DNA of 37,531 nt, taken from IMG/VR virus record IMGVR_UViG_3300017773_000040, positions 1 through 37,531 of that record. The stretch is one strand, 5' to 3'. Positions 35,247 through 37,531 of this stretch are shown here, piece by piece. The stretch is from a virus. Each line of letters begins with the position of its first letter. The first letter of the stretch is position 1. Both the position numbers and the translations under genes were made by a program. The notes beneath the pieces are model-generated. The model saw only the letters and a list, made by a program, of their open reading frames with translations. It ran no database searches and was not told the origin of the DNA.

Positions 35247-35541
35247 GTTAAAAGAATTATTAAATGAAAAAACTGTATCAATGGGACAAGTTCATTCTAA
35301 CCCATATGCTTCATCGTTTAAGTCACCTAAACAAATAGAAGAAGATGGACATACTGATGTTCCATCTGCTATAAGAAAATTAAAAACATCTATTGAAGAT
35401 GCCAACGAAATAATGGATAAACTCAATAGTATGTCAGAAGAAGAATCATTACCAAGTTGGTGGACAGATAAAATAACTCTTTCTGCTAATTACTTAAACA
35501 AAGCTAGAGATTACATATTAAACTCAAAGGAAACCAAATAA
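35239..35541 (+). CDS. Small protein with KLKELLNE start (100 aa)
   Basis: I place the start at GTG 35239 rather than TTG 35224, because it gives (M)IKLKELLNE, matching MIKLKDFLNE of the upstream gene; the overlap is then 8 nt. After the leader comes a segment GHTDVPSAIRKLKTSIEDAN and a closing ESLPSWWTDKITLSANYLNK, which I associate loosely with conserved hypothetical proteins of T4-like marine phages. A related GHTSVPYGSGYKKV string occurs in the N-terminal linker of the ligase fusion. Possible head-internal protein; function unknown. Confidence 0.65.
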   Translation: MIKLKELLNEKTVSMGQVHSNPYASSFKSPKQIEEDGHTDVPSAIRKLKTSIEDANEIMDKLNSMSEEESLPSWWTDKITLSANYLNKARDYILNSKETK

Positions 35542-35543
35542 GA

Positions 35544-35557
35544 TAATATTTATTATT
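35544..35557 (+). promoter_or_regulatory. Weak TATTTATT motif directly before the gene at 35558
   Basis: The short gap before 35558 reads aatatttattatt up to the ATG, a partial match to the TATTTATA core at 8504, 23188 and 30271. No Shine-Dalgarno sequence is visible before this start. It may be a coincidence of AT-rich DNA. Confidence 0.2.
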
Positions 35558-36550
35558 ATGAAAGACCAAATTACATATAACGGAAAAAAATACCAACGAG
35601 TAAATGAAGCTAGTATGGAACTCAAAAAATTAGAAGATGCTATTAAGATGTTTCAAAAGAAAATTAAGAAACAAGGTAGAGTTACTAATGCTAGAGATGA
35701 AGACCACCTTGAAAATCTAATAAAGATTTATAAACAAATGGGTGGTAAAAAAATAAAAGAATCTGTAAGTGAAAATCTTGATAGAAGAGTAACTGTAAAA
35801 GAAGTTCGCTCTTGGTTAAAAAAATTAGAAGAGTTTCGTTATAGAAAAATAAGAAATGTTGATGCTAGAAGAGTTACTTCTTTTATCAATAGTAATTTAA
35901 GTGAAACAGATTTACCTAATTCTTTACAGAAGAAATGGGAACATGCCAAATACGGTAGAGAAAAACATTTGGCAGACAAATTCATCAAAGAAAAAATTAG
36001 TCAGAAGTGGAGCGAGATTGCTCAAAATGAGGGTGTTGAAATGAAAAATATTAGTTTATTAGGAATAGTAGAAGACCTTGTGCCAGTTAAGGAACGAGAG
36101 CAAGGGGTAAACAAGTTCGAGGTCATTGAGGCTGTAAAAAACTATCAGATGATAGGTGGACAACTTTTCAAAGACAATGGTATTATCGAAGTTGCTAAAC
36201 AACTTGTCGGTATTGCTGAATCTGCTCAAAATCATGTTTTAAGTGAAACTGATGATTGGTTTGATTCTGTTTCTGTAAAAAGAAATATGAAGGAATTAAA
36301 AGGTTTAACGGGTCAATTTAAAAAAGCTGCTCTTGAAGCCAATGCCGTAAACGAAAGATTAAATGCTCTATATGAGGATATGGGAAATATTTTAAATAGA
36401 TACTATGACATTGAAGAAGCTATGGATCCTGTTGGTAAAGAGGATGGTGATATAGATAATGACGGTGATAAAGATGATAGTGATGAGTATCTAGCAAAAC
36501 GCCGTAAAGCTATTTCTAAGGCAATAAAAAAACAAAATGGAGATAAGTAG
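35558..36550 (+). CDS. Helical protein with EF-hand-like Ca-binding loop (330 aa)
   Basis: A mostly helical charged protein. It starts MKDQITYNGKKYQRVNEASM; an ESVSE segment at 68-72 resembles the ESVNE linkers of the 551-aa protein. Near the C-terminus (about 292-315) lies DGDIDNDGDKDDSDEYLAKR, a DxDxDGDxxDSD loop like EF-hand or dockerin calcium sites, which also occurs in scaffold-type proteins of T4-like marine phages as I recall. This might be the functional counterpart of a head-core scaffold. No ribosome-binding site is obvious. It overlaps the next gene by 14 nt. Confidence 0.65.
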   Translation: MKDQITYNGKKYQRVNEASMELKKLEDAIKMFQKKIKKQGRVTNARDEDHLENLIKIYKQMGGKKIKESVSENLDRRVTVKEVRSWLKKLEEFRYRKIRNVDARRVTSFINSNLSETDLPNSLQKKWEHAKYGREKHLADKFIKEKISQKWSEIAQNEGVEMKNISLLGIVEDLVPVKEREQGVNKFEVIEAVKNYQMIGGQLFKDNGIIEVAKQLVGIAESAQNHVLSETDDWFDSVSVKRNMKELKGLTGQFKKAALEANAVNERLNALYEDMGNILNRYYDIEEAMDPVGKEDGDIDNDGDKDDSDEYLAKRRKAISKAIKKQNGDK

Positions 36551-36845
36551 TACATTTATTTATGTCTCATTGACATTATGGCAAATCGGTTTTATTATAG
36601 GAATATTATTAAAGTTATTTTACAAAAATGATAAAGCTAAAAAGGTTTTTACGAATACATCAACACCAAAAGCTGTTGAGGTCGTACTTCCAAAAAAAAC
36701 AAAAGAAGTCGGACATATTGAAATCGAGATGAAAAAAAATATAGCACTACAAAAACCAACAAAGTCATCTATTAAATCGGATGAAGTGATAAAAGGTAAA
36801 GTAGTGACACAGAAAGAAAAACTTAAACAACTTAGAAGAGGTTAG
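36537..36845 (+). CDS. Single-pass membrane protein (102 aa)
   Basis: One N-terminal hydrophobic segment (about residues 6-28, FIYVSLTLWQIGFIIGILLKLF) is followed by a Lys-rich soluble tail of about 70 residues (KKTKEVGHIEIEMKKN, VTQKEKLKQLRRG). No cleavage site is apparent, so it is probably a membrane anchor with a cytoplasmic tail. It lies 2 nt before the actin-like gene and is likely cotranscribed, so it could be a membrane partner of that filament protein; this is a guess from position. The start is inside the previous gene, 14-nt overlap. Confidence 0.6.
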   Translation: MEISSTFIYVSLTLWQIGFIIGILLKLFYKNDKAKKVFTNTSTPKAVEVVLPKKTKEVGHIEIEMKKNIALQKPTKSSIKSDEVIKGKVVTQKEKLKQLRRG

Positions 36846-36847
36846 AT

Positions 36848-37531
36848 ATGGCAAAAGGTTTAGATTGTGGTACATCATTCTATATTGCTGCTACAGAAGA
36901 GCTAGTTAAAAAACAAAGAAATGCATTCTTAACTGTCGATGGGGAGGTGAACCAAGTCAAGAGAATGTTAAAACGGCAAGGAATTCCCTTTGTCGAAAAA
37001 GCTAGTAAGGTTCATATAGTTGGACAACACGCTTTCAATTATGCTCAAATATTCTCTACAGCAGAACTTAAAAGACCAATGAAAAGTGGTCTATTAAATC
37101 CTACAGAGAAAGATGCTCTACCAGTTCTAAACGCAATAATCGGAGAGTTGTTGGGTGATGCTAAAGATGGAGAAACTTGTGTTTATTGCATTCCATCTAA
37201 ACCTATCGATGTCGAAAGGGAAGTATCATATCACGAAGATGTGTTGAGAACGATAATAGAACAATACGGATACAATGTGAAAAAGATAGAGGAGGCAGTT
37301 GCGATTGGATATGAAGGATTGGTTGATACTCAGCTAACTGGTGTAGCCATCTCGATGGGTGCTGGTATGTGTAACATAGCAGTTATGTATCAAGGGATGA
37401 CTGCCCTATCTTTTAGTGTCAGTCGTGGTGGAGATTGGGTAGATGAAAATGTTTCTATGGACACAGGAGTATCAAAAGCTAAGGTAACTAATATTAAAGA
37501 AACATCAACTACACTTGATTTATCTGCTGCT
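36848..37531 (+). CDS. Actin/MreB-like protein, 3' end outside window
   Basis: The frame stays open for 228 codons to the window edge. The order of motifs follows actin/MreB proteins: phosphate-1 loop GLDCGTS at 4-10; a KRPMKSGLLNPTEKDA segment (compare MreB RPxxDGVI); VYCIPSKPIDVEREV (compare VPxxxTxVERRA); KKIEEAVAIGYEG (compare EPxAAAIG); then the phosphate-2 position SMGAGMCNIAVM and SRGGDWVDENV (compare GGDxxDE). The phosphate-2 segment lacks the usual Asp (DIGGGT), so nucleotide hydrolysis may be altered. The adenosine motif would be downstream. A filament role in DNA positioning or head assembly is inference. agaggt precedes the ATG; the gene starts 2 nt after the membrane protein. Confidence 0.75.
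   Translation, partial: MAKGLDCGTSFYIAATEELVKKQRNAFLTVDGEVNQVKRMLKRQGIPFVEKASKVHIVGQHAFNYAQIFSTAELKRPMKSGLLNPTEKDALPVLNAIIGELLGDAKDGETCVYCIPSKPIDVEREVSYHEDVLRTIIEQYGYNVKKIEEAVAIGYEGLVDTQLTGVAISMGAGMCNIAVMYQGMTALSFSVSRGGDWVDENVSMDTGVSKAKVTNIKETSTTLDLSAA

Noticed and set aside
1-37531. Antisense open frames of 60-110 codons, for example opposite 13067-13378 and 25871-26203
   Set aside because: They lie opposite strong genes, show composition expected from the complementary strand (Pro-, Ser- or Leu-rich), and have no own spacing or ribosome-binding context.

Overview
The window is AT-rich DNA carried almost wall to wall by genes on the + strand, with start/stop overlaps of 1 to 32 nt and no gap longer than about 75 nt. 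Terminase large subunit, portal and prohead protease in the T4 order (gp17, gp20, gp21), together with a GH108 endolysin, a holin and a very large block of tail-fibre-like proteins, identify it as part of a T4-type tailed phage (myovirus-like, Caudoviricetes). The fibre motifs (MPSWKKI starts, ISGSxTSTGSFG, VGIGTxxP, IGGGxxNxI) are of the kind I associate with uncultured marine T4-like phages. That placement is recall, not a search, and the host cannot be read from the sequence. No tRNA, integrase, insertion sequence, reverse transcriptase or CRISPR array was seen.

Region 1 (1-22696) is a fibre/adhesin block of about 22.7 kb. It holds a 5'-truncated IGGG-repeat protein, a 1781-aa VGIGT-repeat fibre, two small proteins, and then fibre or virion proteins of 196, 486, 112, 1382, 1494, 294 and 366 aa, with one 73-aa helical protein between them. 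They share short modules in different combinations. These include two N-terminal anchor types (MPSWKKI and VSDGFLTT), the ISGSxTSTGSFG module, and a C-terminal domain resembling intramolecular-chaperone domains. The 1382-aa protein carries an embedded cupredoxin-like domain.

Region 2 (22699-26408) holds the GH108 lysozyme, a Nudix hydrolase and a 917-aa fusion of an HxGH nucleotidyltransferase (NMN-adenylyltransferase-like) to a KxDG polynucleotide-ligase-like adenylation domain. Region 3 (26424-32367) is head assembly and packaging: a zinc-ribbon protein, terminase, portal, three unknown small proteins and the gp21-type protease. Region 4 (32369-36845) holds a lysine-rich multidomain protein, two membrane proteins (one a 3TM-family holin) and several small proteins. 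Region 5 (36848-end) is the first 228 codons of an actin/MreB-like protein that runs off the window.

The most interesting hypothesis is a virion-packaged enzyme set. The Nudix protein and two small unknown proteins begin with nearly the same segment (KLKDLLNE, KLKDFLNE, KLKELLNE), and the ligase fusion begins with a looser version (LKKLVEE). This resembles the T4 capsid-targeting sequence that gp21 removes after (L/I)xE, and a gp21-type protease is encoded nearby. If this is right, NAD/nucleotide-processing and end-sealing enzymes would be packaged in the head and injected with the DNA. The motifs are visible in the sequence; the packaging role is inference.
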